DNA of 33,679 nt from Candidatus Obscuribacterales bacterium (GCA_020050685.1 JAGVKG010000061.1:1-33679); one strand, 5' to 3'; positions 15,761 through 23,905 are shown, numbered from the stretch's first letter. The notes: generated by a model from the sequence alone, not told the origin. Numbers and translations are program-made.

Positions 15761-16591
15761 TCAACCCCGCTTGATTTGCTTGGCGATTTCGTTTAAGTAG
15801 TCATTCACTTCCATTTTGTGTGCTTTGGCTAAAAGCTGTAGTGTTTGTAGACTGGGGCGTTCGCCTGCTTCGATTCTGCGAATCTGTCGATCCGAAAGGC
15901 CAATAATGTCAGACTGTCGCAAGCTGTAATTTTTTCTGATGGCAGCTATGCTTGCGCCAAAAGTTTTTTCGTGGGCAATTTTTTCAATGTCGCATTTTTG
16001 TCGCCAGGTTGGGTCGGTAAGGTAACGAATTCCATCCATGTCGATGTGAATGTCCGGCTCCGGCCAGTGAATGTAGCTACCCTCAGGCGAAATGGTGAAC
16101 GCGTGACGCTTTTTGACCGGAAGCTTTTTTAGACCTGGGATTGCATCGAAGGCAACCTCGAACCTCTCTAATTCGCAACTAACCACCAAGAGATTTTCGT
16201 TGACTATGGTTGCATCAGCAATCAAATTCCCCGCATACCCCATGCTCCAAGCATTCATTATTCTTTGGGGAACTATAGCGTCTGAAAAGACGAGAACATT
16301 TTTTAGGACATGAACGGATGCTCGTTCGAGCATCTGCGGGATCCACCTGCCATCAACATCTTGGCGCAAAAGAATAGCCCTTAATCTATGAGTTTGGACT
16401 GCAGATTTAATTAGGGAAGTAATTTCTGGCAAACGTGTCAATGATGTAAGCAAGAACAAATTCTTAGGCGGGTCATTTATAGCGCTTTTAAATTGGGACT
16501 TATATTCAATACGCTTGAAGCTTGTTTTGGGAACAGTATAGGATGCCGTGCTCTCACAAACCATTGCTGTAAATCTTTTGTTTTCAGACAT
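15761..16591 (-). CDS. DUF2442 domain protein with C-terminal XRE helix-turn-helix
   Basis: A 276-residue two-part protein. Residues ~140-195 carry a DUF2442-like core (ISPEGSYIHWPEPDIHID, then a DGIRYLTDP end). Residues ~212-262 form an XRE helix-turn-helix (AAIRKNYSLRQSDIIGLSDR, then IRRIEAGERPSLQTLQLLAK). The first ~130 residues are conserved-looking (RAILLRQDVDGRWIPQML, NLIADATIVNENLLVVSC), but I cannot assign them a function. I recall similar proteins in cyanobacteria. It lies 13 bases after the DUF4160 gene on the same strand. DUF4160 and DUF2442 often occur as neighbours and are suspected toxin-antitoxin-like partners; the fused DNA-binding domain suggests self-regulation. Confidence 0.78.
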   Translation of the reverse strand: MSENKRFTAMVCESTASYTVPKTSFKRIEYKSQFKSAINDPPKNLFLLTSLTRLPEITSLIKSAVQTHRLRAILLRQDVDGRWIPQMLERASVHVLKNVLVFSDAIVPQRIMNAWSMGYAGNLIADATIVNENLLVVSCELERFEVAFDAIPGLKKLPVKKRHAFTISPEGSYIHWPEPDIHIDMDGIRYLTDPTWRQKCDIEKIAHEKTFGASIAAIRKNYSLRQSDIIGLSDRQIRRIEAGERPSLQTLQLLAKAHKMEVNDYLNEIAKQIKRG

Positions 16592-16604
16592 GACCGAATC
16601 CTTA

Positions 16605-16877
16605 TTAATGGCAAACAGAATTATTCCATTGCATTAGTAAAGCATCGCGGTGCTCCGCGATTAGCTTGACTATTTCCAGTTTTGTCTTTTTATCCAACTG
16701 GCATTTCCCCTTTGACCATTTGATTTGATAATCCAACAATTTATCTGTGCACGTCTCAAAGAAGATTCTGATTTCCCATTTTCCAGGTTTCATTGCATGA
16801 AAGTGTGGTGGTGGATGATCCAGGCTGTTAAAAAAGAGATATAGTCCCTCATGCTCGAAGCAATTGAGTTTTGGCAT
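16605..16877 (-). CDS. DUF4160 domain protein
   Basis: A 90-residue protein matching the DUF4160 pattern: MPKLNCFEHEGLYLFFN, then DHPPPHFHAMKPGKWEIRI, a variable middle, and a final helix IVKLIAEHRDALLMQWNN. The function of the family is not established. I chose the ATG at 16877, which gives the typical MPK/MPxI start and has GGAG about 8 bases upstream; the frame extends to 16943 but that part is poor. It is the first gene of the pair with the DUF2442-XRE protein. The paired histidines in PPHFH could bind a metal or act in catalysis, which is speculation. Confidence 0.82.
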   Translation of the reverse strand: MPKLNCFEHEGLYLFFNSLDHPPPHFHAMKPGKWEIRIFFETCTDKLLDYQIKWSKGKCQLDKKTKLEIVKLIAEHRDALLMQWNNSVCH

Positions 16878-16914
16878 TGCCTCATCTCCGAGATGAAAAG
16901 ATTTCGATATCAAC

Positions 16915-16943
16915 ATCTTAGCTTGTGTAGGACAAACATGCAA
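16915..16943 (-). promoter_or_regulatory. Putative promoter of the DUF4160/DUF2442-XRE pair
   Basis: On the minus strand TTGCAT (16938-16943) and TAAGAT (16915-16920) are 17 bases apart, about 38 bases before the DUF4160 ATG. The match is moderate. Confidence 0.35.
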
Positions 16944-17112
16944 GCATGGATGAAATTAAAAATGTCCGATTTGCCTTAGAATACGCAGTCTACCCGATTC
17001 CGTTCAGCGCATACCATTAGCGAAAAATGCAAAGTAATGCATCAAAGCGTATATCGGTCATGCTCGGACCTGGAGCTAAGGTGACACGTGATTAGTGAAA
17101 GCGGTCTTGTTC

Positions 17113-18072
17113 TTACTTTGATTTGACTCTGGTTCTCGGATCGAGTGCATCGCGCAGGCCGTCGCCGAGGAAGTTGAATGAAAGGACGGCGGTGAAAATG
17201 AAGAGGCTGGGGAAGAAAATCAGGTGCGGATGAGTGCGCAAGGCACGCCAGCCATCTGCTGCTAGTGTGCCCCAACTGCATGCCGGTGGAGAGAGTCCTA
17301 AACCGATAAAACTGAGGGTTGATTCGGCGAGTATGGCAGAAGGGACTGTGAAAGTGAGTGCCACGATAATTGGACCGAGGGCATTTGGTAGAAGATGCTT
17401 GGTGATGATCCAGAAAGTACTTTGTCCGGAAGCGCGAGCTGCTTCAATAAACTCCTCATGTTGGAGTTGGAGAAATTGGGCTCGCACAAGTCTGGCTGTG
17501 CCCATCCAACTGACAAGTCCGAGCGCAAACAAAATTCCGATTGTGCCGTGGCCAACAAGTACGCCGACTAAAATCATGACGAGTAAATCTGGCAGTGAGT
17601 AGGCAATGTCAACGCCCCGCATCAAGATGCTATCGAGAGTGCCACCATAGTAACCGGCGATGGCACCATATATGGTGCCGACCACGAGTGCGATTCCTGC
17701 CGTAACCAAACCGATGCTAATTGATAATTGAGAGCCGTAAATAATTCTTGTCAGAAGATCGCGACCAAGTTCGTCTGTACCCATTAAGTGTGACCACGAT
17801 GGATTGGCAATTGTCTGAAGACTGGTCTCGTCGTAATTATAAGCAGTGAGGTGAATGCCAAAGGCGGACAGTATGGCCATGCTGATCATAAATAGAATTA
17901 GCCAAAATGCCACGTAAGCAGTAGGAATGCTTTTGAGTCGGCGCCAGGCTTCTTGCACTGGTCCGCGGCGAATCCGTCTTTTGTTGGCATATGATTCGTC
18001 TCTGGACAAATCACTGTTGGGATCTGGCTCGCCGGGATTTTGAATAGAAAGTTGTTCAAGGCTTGATGACAT
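17113..18072 (-). CDS. oppC: Peptide ABC transporter permease, OppC/DppC type
   Basis: A 319-residue inner-membrane permease for peptide (or nickel) uptake. An N-terminal cytoplasmic region of ~50 residues precedes the first span (AYVAFWLILFMISMAILSAF), followed by the family's periplasmic MGTDELGRDLLTRIIYG motif. Further spans and the EAA loop (EFIEAARASGQSTFWIITKH) that docks to the ATPase follow. The C-terminus FLGDGLRDALDPR is typical of OppC. It follows oppB by only 2 bases and is the last gene of the operon here. No OppD or OppF ATPase gene follows within the window; these must be encoded elsewhere if the transporter works. Confidence 0.93.
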   Translation of the reverse strand: MSSSLEQLSIQNPGEPDPNSDLSRDESYANKRRIRRGPVQEAWRRLKSIPTAYVAFWLILFMISMAILSAFGIHLTAYNYDETSLQTIANPSWSHLMGTDELGRDLLTRIIYGSQLSISIGLVTAGIALVVGTIYGAIAGYYGGTLDSILMRGVDIAYSLPDLLVMILVGVLVGHGTIGILFALGLVSWMGTARLVRAQFLQLQHEEFIEAARASGQSTFWIITKHLLPNALGPIIVALTFTVPSAILAESTLSFIGLGLSPPACSWGTLAADGWRALRTHPHLIFFPSLFIFTAVLSFNFLGDGLRDALDPRTRVKSK

Positions 18073-18074
18073 TG

Positions 18075-18995
18075 CTATCCTTCTATTCTTACTTTTGGAT
18101 CTAAAACTGTGTAAGCAAGATCGACTAAGGTGTTGGCAATGATCAGTAACAGTGCAAAGACAAGTGTCGTACCCATGATCAAATCGTAGTCACGATTAGT
18201 CACGGCAGTAATAAAGAATCGTCCCATGCCAGGAATCGCATACATATATTCAACAATAAAAGATCCAGTAATCAAAATTGCAGTCAGGGGACCGAGTACT
18301 GTAACTACAGGCATCAACGAATTGCGCAAAACGTGTTTGATAATTGTCGCTTGGGCGGAGAGTCCTTTAGAGCGTGCTGTTCTCACCCAATCCTTTTCCA
18401 TTACCTCCAATACGGAGGCTCGCGTCAGGCGCGCAAGATAAGCAGTCGGTCCAGCCGCTAGAGTTAGCGCTGGTAAGAGCACATGCCTAGGCGATTCCCA
18501 AAGTGCCACAGGCAGAATCCTCAGCCAAATGCCGAAGACAAAAATCAGAAGCGCACCAACAACAAATCCCGGCACTGAAATTCCAGCCGTTGTTAAAAAC
18601 ATACAAAGATAGTCAACGGTGGTGGCACGCCGGACTGCGGCTAAGCAACCAAGCGGTATGCCAACACAAATGGCAATCAGAAGACCAGCAAAGCCAAGCT
18701 CAATTGAAACCGGCAAAGCATTGGCCAAAATGTCGTTTACTGTGCGATGAACATATTTATAGGAAATGCCAAGATCGCCGTGTGCCAACCTGTCCATATA
18801 AAAGAAATACTGTTCGTGTACCGGACGGTCGAGGTGATATTTGGCTTTGATGTTTTGTAAGACTTCCGGTGGCAGGCTCTTGTCCTCATCAAATGGTCCA
18901 CCCGGAACTATACGGACGAGCAAAAAAGTTGCGGACGCCACGATGAACATCACCGGAATGGCCCACAATATTCTTCTTGCGATCAGCCCGAACAT
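18075..18995 (-). CDS. oppB: Peptide ABC transporter permease, OppB/DppB type
   Basis: A 306-residue inner-membrane permease that pairs with OppC. It has the usual start (RRILWAIPVMFIVASATFLLV), the RIVPGGPFD motif, a helix-rich body, and the EAA loop WVRTARSKGLSAQATIIKHV. The C-terminus AYTVLDPKVRIEG is typical of OppB. The length is normal. It begins 2 bases after the oppA stop and shares its transcript. The Shine-Dalgarno region (GTGAGGT) lies within the end of oppA. Confidence 0.93.
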   Translation of the reverse strand: MFGLIARRILWAIPVMFIVASATFLLVRIVPGGPFDEDKSLPPEVLQNIKAKYHLDRPVHEQYFFYMDRLAHGDLGISYKYVHRTVNDILANALPVSIELGFAGLLIAICVGIPLGCLAAVRRATTVDYLCMFLTTAGISVPGFVVGALLIFVFGIWLRILPVALWESPRHVLLPALTLAAGPTAYLARLTRASVLEVMEKDWVRTARSKGLSAQATIIKHVLRNSLMPVVTVLGPLTAILITGSFIVEYMYAIPGMGRFFITAVTNRDYDLIMGTTLVFALLLIIANTLVDLAYTVLDPKVRIEG

Positions 18996-18997
18996 AT

Positions 18998-20755
18998 TTA
19001 CCTCACGCTCCTCAGGGTTTGGGAACTCGTCGCTAATTGCTTGTGCGTCATCAATCTGGCTATGCTTGATTTGAAATCGAGAGTTGTTGTTTGCGTAGAT
19101 GCGCTGTTGAGCGATACATCTTTGAGAAATTGTATATCAAGCGGATTGCAAGAGATACCTGTGACCCAGGGTTTAATCAACAAATTTTGGCTCGCTAGGA
19201 AAGTTGGCACAATTGGCGTTTCCTCGCGACACAAAAAAGCATCAGCTTGAGCGTAAAGTGCCGCGCGCTTTTTTCCATCTAATTCGGCCTCGGCAGCTTG
19301 GACAATTTGGTCGTACCTTTTACTGTGCCAGCGCGTATGGTTGTTGCCGTTGCCTTCCATAAATATATTCATGAAGGTCTCAGCGTCAGGATAATCGGCT
19401 CCCCAGGAATCACGAAACATGGGCGGCGGATCGCGCAGCAAAGCTTGACGATAGACTTTCCACTCTTGGCTAACCAGCTCGATGTGAATATTCAAATTGC
19501 GCTTGAGCTCATCTTGAATTGCTTCCATGACAAGCTTGGCGTCTTCACGTGCAGGGAAAAGCACGGTGACTTGGGGAAAGCCTTTGCCTTGCGGATAACC
19601 AGCCTCGGCTAAAAGTGCCTGGGCTTTTGGGGGATCAAATCCTTGTCCGGAACTCTTTTTATAACCAGCTAAGGCTGGTGGGATCCAAGAGTCAGACGGC
19701 TTTTCATTGCGCCGCAAAATGCGAGGAAAAACAGATCTATCAATCGCCATGGAAATTGCCCGGCGTACTTTGAAATTATCAAACGGTTTTTTCTCGATGT
19801 TGAATCCAATGCAGTAATTGCGCAAGAGTGGAAAGTTGCGATATTCGCTTGAGCCCTTCAGGCTTTCTACATCAGATGTGGGAAAACTTCTATTATCAAT
19901 GTAATCAAGCTCGTTGTTTTGATAGAGAGCAAATGCCGTGGATTGTTCGGGGATCATGAACATCTTGATTCTGTCCAGATGTGGCTTACCCTCAAAATAG
20001 TTTGGGTTAGCGACAAGTTCAATTTTGTATTCGTGTTGCCAATCTTTTAAAAGAAACGGCCCATTGGTAACGATATGCTCGGGCTCGGTCCAAAGAGCAC
20101 CGTAGCGTTCGACAACATCTTTGCGTTGCGGCACGGTGGGAGAAAAGGCGGTCAGGTAAATAAAGTAAGCAGCCGGTTTCTTCAGTCGCACTTCCAATGT
20201 GTAATCATCTAAAACCTTGATGCCTAGCTGATTGGCGTCCTTCAATTTGCCTGTGTTGTATTCGTGTGCGCCAACAATGTCATAAAGAAAAAATGCATAA
20301 GGTGCGCCAACTTTGGGATCGAGCAAACGCTTCCAAGCAAATTCAAAATCGTGCGCCGTCAAAGTCTTTCCATCCGACCAGGCAATGTTTTTGCGCAAGT
20401 GAAAAACATAACGCTTGCCGGAATCTTCTATGTCCCAACTTTCTGCACAACAGGGCGAGCAGCTGAGGTCGGATCTGTATTGAGTCAGTCCTGCCATCAA
20501 ATTGATGATTACATCAAAGGAAATGTTGTCGGTGGCTTGCACCGAATCAATGCTCGGCGGCTCAGCACCCAGATTCATCCTTAGACATCCTGGTTCCATA
20601 CCGCGTCGTTCGGGAGTGAGCGAACATGCCGATAAACATGAAAGTGAGAGGCTGACGATTGAAAACCAGATTGCCAACCGCCCGGCCAATCTATTTGCCG
20701 AAGCAGGTCGGGCCGATGTGCTTTGATCTGGTTTGGCGTGGTCTGGTCGCTTCAT
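18998..20755 (-). CDS. oppA: Peptide ABC transporter substrate-binding lipoprotein, OppA type
   Basis: A 585-residue extracytoplasmic binding protein (SBP_bac_5 family). A signal sequence (27-43) ends in a lipobox LSAC with Cys44 as the predicted lipidated residue. The mature part begins LRMNLGAEPPSIDSVQATD, with later family segments such as VFHLRKNIAWSDGKTLTAHD and FNIEKKPFDNFKVRRAISMA. The N-terminal 25 residues before the hydrophobic stretch are unusually long, and no Shine-Dalgarno is seen before ATG 20755, so the start may be elsewhere. It captures oligopeptides for OppB/OppC. A peptide scavenger fits a window otherwise rich in amino-acid catabolism. Confidence 0.92.
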   Translation of the reverse strand: MKRPDHAKPDQSTSARPASANRLAGRLAIWFSIVSLSLSCLSACSLTPERRGMEPGCLRMNLGAEPPSIDSVQATDNISFDVIINLMAGLTQYRSDLSCSPCCAESWDIEDSGKRYVFHLRKNIAWSDGKTLTAHDFEFAWKRLLDPKVGAPYAFFLYDIVGAHEYNTGKLKDANQLGIKVLDDYTLEVRLKKPAAYFIYLTAFSPTVPQRKDVVERYGALWTEPEHIVTNGPFLLKDWQHEYKIELVANPNYFEGKPHLDRIKMFMIPEQSTAFALYQNNELDYIDNRSFPTSDVESLKGSSEYRNFPLLRNYCIGFNIEKKPFDNFKVRRAISMAIDRSVFPRILRRNEKPSDSWIPPALAGYKKSSGQGFDPPKAQALLAEAGYPQGKGFPQVTVLFPAREDAKLVMEAIQDELKRNLNIHIELVSQEWKVYRQALLRDPPPMFRDSWGADYPDAETFMNIFMEGNGNNHTRWHSKRYDQIVQAAEAELDGKKRAALYAQADAFLCREETPIVPTFLASQNLLIKPWVTGISCNPLDIQFLKDVSLNSASTQTTTLDFKSSIARLMTHKQLATSSQTLRSVR

Positions 20756-20832
20756 GAAGGTAAATTTAGCATTTTAGACCCGACTTGTTGCTAAATCTTG
20801 CTCCCAATGGGGAGAAATGCCAACTTGATTTC

Positions 20833-20862
20833 TTGACAGTAATTTCTACTTCTGGATATACT
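20833..20862 (+). promoter_or_regulatory. Strong promoter upstream of rpmG-trnW-secE-nusG
   Basis: TTGACA (20833-20838, perfect consensus) and TATACT (20857-20862) are separated by 18 bases. This is the best candidate for driving the ribosomal/secE/nusG cluster. The start site would be near 20870, leaving a leader of about 150 nt. Confidence 0.65.
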
Positions 20863-21023
20863 TGACTTTGCGCCTCGGAGGAGGTCTTTTTTTTCTGGCT
20901 TGTTTTAGAAAAAAGCCCAGCCTCGCAGTTGGCAGATGGCTCAAATTCGAGCCCTGACTGCAAGATGGAGCCGACTCCCATCCCGGTGCAAAACGATAGA
21001 AATGCTAAGGAGCTTTGACTACT
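20863..21023 (+). other. Structured leader of the rpmG transcript
   Basis: Non-coding leader between the promoter and rpmG. It contains a short GC hairpin around CCTCGGAGGAGG (about 20872-20885) followed directly by eight Ts, which could be an attenuator. Downstream are a GGCTC/GAGCC hairpin (20938-20953) and a GATGG/CCATC hairpin (about 20965-20985). No reading frame is convincing on either strand. Confidence 0.35.
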
Positions 21024-21191
21024 GTGGCTAAGAAGGACGATCGCATCATCATCACCATGGCTTGTAATGAGTGCAAAAGACGCAACTACACAACCATGAA
21101 GAATAAGAAGAACGATGCTGACAGATTAGAAATCAGCAAGTATTGCCGTTGGTGCCGTCGCCATACGGATCACAAGGAAACCAAAAAGTAA
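21024..21191 (+). CDS. rpmG: 50S ribosomal protein L33
   Basis: A 55-residue small ribosomal protein starting at GTG (21024), with AAGGAG 11 bases upstream. The sequence starts [18 protein letters not shown] and carries two CxxC pairs (Cys14/Cys17 and Cys41/Cys44), the zinc-ribbon form of L33. The order rpmG, tRNA-Trp, secE, nusG, rplK, rplA is a widely conserved bacterial arrangement, which independently supports the call. Confidence 0.95.
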   Translation: MAKKDDRIIITMACNECKRRNYTTMKNKKNDADRLEISKYCRWCRRHTDHKETKK

Positions 21192-21232
21192 GGGTGTTAG
21201 CCCTCAGAAGTGAGGCTTTACGCCCCACACTG

Positions 21233-21303
21233 GCGCCCTTAGTTTAATGGTAGAACGACGGTCTCCAAAACCTTTGGTGAGGGTTCGACTCCTTCAGGGC
21301 GCG
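21233..21303 (+). tRNA. trnW: tRNA-Trp (anticodon CCA)
   Basis: A 71-nt cloverleaf. The acceptor stem GCGCCCT (21233-21239) pairs with AGGGCGC (21296-21302), with discriminator G at 21303. The D-arm contains AGTTTAATGGTAGAAC. The anticodon loop is CTCCAAA with anticodon CCA. The T-arm GAGGG-TTCGACT-CCTTC has one G-T pair. The 3' CCA is not encoded. It lies between rpmG and secE, the classic position for tRNA-Trp. Confidence 0.96.
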
Positions 21304-21350
21304 AGTCTTATTTAAAAGTCAGTAGTTAATCAGCATTTAACGAGCAACTC

Positions 21351-21809
21351 ATGACAGTAAAGAAAAAAGACCAGAAAGAAGATCCAACGATGAAAGAAAC
21401 TGGTATCGCCTCGACAGTAGATGCGCAGGACGAAGAAAAGTCTGCGTCAGGTTCTGCTAAGAAAAAATCCGAGCCGAAGAAAAGCGGCAAGGGAAAGAAA
21501 ACTGTCAATCCAGCTCCGAAGGCACAGCCGGCAAAGCCTGCTAAGAAAGCCAAGGATGACGATGACGATTTGGCTGTCGTGGAACAGGTAAAGGATATTA
21601 GACAGTTTCTCAAAGAGGTCTACATTGAGTTTCAGAAAATTACTTGGCCGGACCGCGCGCAAGTAACTCGCGAAACTTACAGTGTGCTCTTCCTGGTAAC
21701 TATCATTACCTTGATGGTGTTAGCTTTTGACTGGGCACTTGGTGCGGCTGTCTTTGGACCGTTGGAACACTGGGCACGTCTGCATGGTGGTGGCGTCGGC
21801 CGCGGCTAA
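21351..21809 (+). CDS. secE: Preprotein translocase subunit SecE
   Basis: The small essential membrane subunit of the SecYEG channel. The C-terminal part (~75-140) has the SecE signature FLKEVYIEFQKITWPDRAQ followed by one membrane span (VLFLVTIITLMVLAFDWALG). At 152 residues it is longer than the minimal form because of a ~75-residue Lys/Pro/Ala-rich, acidic-ended N-terminal extension that should stay in the cytoplasm. The start is uncertain: ATG 21351 has only a weak ACGAG upstream, and an in-frame ATG at 21390 is possible. It lies 47 bases after tRNA-Trp and 79 before nusG. Confidence 0.93.
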   Translation: MTVKKKDQKEDPTMKETGIASTVDAQDEEKSASGSAKKKSEPKKSGKGKKTVNPAPKAQPAKPAKKAKDDDDDLAVVEQVKDIRQFLKEVYIEFQKITWPDRAQVTRETYSVLFLVTIITLMVLAFDWALGAAVFGPLEHWARLHGGGVGRG

Positions 21810-21888
21810 TGCTTGGCAGCAAAGAGTCTTACATAGGATTTGATTTAGCCTTTACAAATGAATGTGAAGTTGAGGAACGAAAAGTTAT

Positions 21889-22449
21889 ATGGCCTTCATA
21901 AAGAGCGATGGAATTAGAAGATGGTATGCGGTGCAGACTGCGTCCGGACACGAGAACAAAGTCAAAGAGCACATTGAAAAGCGCATTGTGACTATGGGCG
22001 CGCAAGACCGCATCTTTGGCGTGATTGTGCCAGAAAAGCTGGTCACCAAAGTCAAAGAAGGAAAGCGCATCGAGAAAAAAGAGCGCGAATACCCAGGTTA
22101 TGTTTTCGTGGAAATGATTTTGGATGACGATTCTTGGCGCGTGGTGCGTGAAGCTCCGGGTGTAACCAAGTATGTTGGCGCCGGTAAGAAACCAATTCCA
22201 GTGCAAGACACGGAAATTCGCAAGATTCTCAGAAGGCAAATTGCTGTTTCTGGAGTCAAGGGCAAGAAGCCAGCCGCAATTGATGTCAAGGTTGGCGATT
22301 ACGTCCGCATTACTGGTGGACCGTTTGCTGACTTCACCGGTGAAATCACCGAGGTCAATCTTGAGCGCGAACGCTTGAAGGCGTCCGTGATCATCTTTGG
22401 TCGGGCAACACCGGTCGAATTGGAATTTAATCAGGTCATAAAGGTGTAA
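21889..22449 (+). CDS. nusG: Transcription elongation/antitermination factor NusG
   Basis: A 186-residue protein that binds RNA polymerase and links transcription to Rho or the ribosome. The NGN domain starts RRWYAVQTASGHENKVKEHI (10-29) and contains YPGYVFVEM (68-76) and APGVTKYVG (89-97). The KOW domain follows at ~134-186 (VGDYVRITGGPFADFTGEI). The length is standard. GAGGAACG precedes the ATG. The last five codons and the stop are duplicated immediately downstream (see the tandem repeat entry). Confidence 0.97.
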   Translation: MAFIKSDGIRRWYAVQTASGHENKVKEHIEKRIVTMGAQDRIFGVIVPEKLVTKVKEGKRIEKKEREYPGYVFVEMILDDDSWRVVREAPGVTKYVGAGKKPIPVQDTEIRKILRRQIAVSGVKGKKPAAIDVKVGDYVRITGGPFADFTGEITEVNLERERLKASVIIFGRATPVELEFNQVIKV

Positions 22450-22472
22450 CGCAGGTTATAAAAGTGTAAACG
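22432..22472 (+). repeat. Tandem duplication of the nusG 3' end
   Basis: The 20-base unit at 22432-22451 (codons for QVIKV plus stop, then CG) is followed at once by a 21-base near-copy at 22452-22472 that would also read QVIKV-stop. Both base differences in the sense codons are synonymous third positions (GTC/GTT, AAG/AAA), and one extra A follows the stop. The second copy is out of frame and untranslated as part of nusG. Confidence 0.75.
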
Positions 22473-22573
22473 TATTGTTCAGATGGGCGTTTCTGCCCCA
22501 AGTTCATATTAAGATCATATATTCGATATACGGGTGGCTGAAACCCAGCCCTACAAATAAAGGACCATAGACA

Positions 22574-22996
22574 GTGAAAAAGGCAATTGGCAAAATCAAA
22601 TTACAAATTCAAGCTGGCAAAGCCAACCCAGCTCCCCCAATTGGACCAGCACTTGGTCAACACGGCGTTAACATCATGCAATTTTGCAAAGAGTACAACG
22701 CCAAGACACAAGACAAAGCTGGGATGATCATTCCTGTAGAAATCACAGTTTTTGAAGATAGATCCTTCGACTTCATTTTGAAGACTCCTCCAGCTGCAGA
22801 TTTGCTGAAGAAGGCTGCCAATGTTGAGAAGGGATCTGCTGCTGCAAACAAAACCAAAGTTGGTTCCATTAGCAAAGCGAAAATTACCGAAATCGCCAAG
22901 ATCAAAATGCCTGATTTGAATGCCACCACAATTGAAGCGGCAGAGGCAATGGTAGTTGGTACGGCTCGCAGCATGGGCATCACAGTACAAGAATAA
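22574..22996 (+). CDS. rplK: 50S ribosomal protein L11
   Basis: A 140-residue protein of the ribosomal GTPase-associated centre. It shows the highly conserved [20 protein letters not shown] (6-25) and [17 protein letters not shown] (26-42), and the C-terminal 23S rRNA-binding domain ([22 protein letters not shown]). The start is GTG at 22574 with AAAGGA upstream. It is followed by a 165-base gap with a dispersed repeat before rplA, longer than usual for this pair. Confidence 0.97.
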   Translation: MKKAIGKIKLQIQAGKANPAPPIGPALGQHGVNIMQFCKEYNAKTQDKAGMIIPVEITVFEDRSFDFILKTPPAADLLKKAANVEKGSAAANKTKVGSISKAKITEIAKIKMPDLNATTIEAAEAMVVGTARSMGITVQE

Positions 22997-23003
22997 TAAT
23001 CAG

Positions 23004-23040
23004 TTGTCATCCTGAGGCGCAAAGCGTCGAAGGATCTCTC
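23004..23040 (+). repeat. Dispersed palindromic repeat, copy 1
   Basis: The unit begins TTGTCATCCTGAGG and ends CGAAGGATCTCTC, with a variable middle. The ends TCATCCT and AGGATCT are nearly complementary, so it can fold. A second copy with the same ends lies at 23906-23946. This resembles the widespread 'GTCATCCTGAG...GAAGGATC' repeat found between genes in many bacterial genomes. The rest of the rplK-rplA gap holds a GGCTG/CAGCC hairpin (about 23113-23129) and no gene. Confidence 0.7.
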
Positions 23041-23161
23041 GGCATCTTCGCGATGTCATAAAGGATCGGTCTTGCCTATAAGTAGACCATTGGTTGTATG
23101 AGAATTTGGGAGGCTGCATCGAACAGCCGTTTGCACCAAGTAGTACATTAAGGAAGAAAAA

Positions 23162-23884
23162 ATGCCAACACTAACCAAGCGTCGTAAAGAAATCGACACC
23201 GTTGTTGAGAAAGTAACAGGACCAATGACTGCTGAGGAAGCAGTGAAGATTCTCAAGCAGGGAACAAAGACCAAATTCGATCAAACTGTCGAAGTGTCTT
23301 TCAAACTTGGTATCAACTCCAAGCTCAACGATCAACAAGTGCGTTCCACAGTTTCTCTGCCAGGTGGTACCGGTAAAGAAGTACGTGTTGCAGTTGTTGC
23401 TAAAGGTGACAAAGCAAAAGAAGCAAAAGAAGCTGGTGCTGATCACTCAGGCGCCGAAGAATTGGTAGCAAAAATTGGCGAAGGCTTTTTGGATTTTGAC
23501 AAATTGGTGGCTACGCCAGACTGTATGGCAATGCTTTCCAAATTGGGTAAGGTGCTTGGTCCTAAGGGCTTGATGCCAAACCCGAAAGATGGCACTGTAA
23601 CAACCGAAGTTGGTAGAGCTGTTAAAGAATTGAAGGCTGGTAAGGTTTCCTTCCGTGCCGAAAAAGATGGTGGCGTTGTGCAAATGGCAATTGGTAAATT
23701 GTCGTTTGAAGATGAGCGTCTGTTGAAGAACTTGGCAGCAGTTTCCGAGCAGGTACTAAAGGTTAGACCGGCTTCCGTCAAGGGAACCTACATCAAATCT
23801 GTCTACATCTCATCGACCATGGGACCAGGACTGAAGATCGACGTGACCACGCTGCAAGATCTTCATAAGTACCTCGTAGCCTAA
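23162..23884 (+). CDS. rplA: 50S ribosomal protein L1
   Basis: A 240-residue protein of the L1 stalk. Family landmarks are present: LTKRRKEIDTVVEK near the start, VEVSFKLGINSKLNDQQVRS, TPDCMAMLSKLGKVLGPKGL with the following MPNPKDGTV, and a C-terminus KSVYISSTMGPGLKID. AAGGAAG precedes the ATG. It ends the plus-strand cluster here; rplJ and rplL, which usually follow, are absent from the window, the next gene being on the other strand. That break may reflect rearrangement marked by the repeat just downstream. Confidence 0.97.
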   Translation: MPTLTKRRKEIDTVVEKVTGPMTAEEAVKILKQGTKTKFDQTVEVSFKLGINSKLNDQQVRSTVSLPGGTGKEVRVAVVAKGDKAKEAKEAGADHSGAEELVAKIGEGFLDFDKLVATPDCMAMLSKLGKVLGPKGLMPNPKDGTVTTEVGRAVKELKAGKVSFRAEKDGGVVQMAIGKLSFEDERLLKNLAAVSEQVLKVRPASVKGTYIKSVYISSTMGPGLKIDVTTLQDLHKYLVA

Positions 23885-23905
23885 ATCTCGTAAGCTAAAT
23901 TTGGA

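Noticed and set aside
20766-20981. A 71-codon minus-strand reading frame upstream of oppA
   Set aside because: It overlaps the near-consensus plus-strand promoter and leader of rpmG, and has no recognisable protein pattern.
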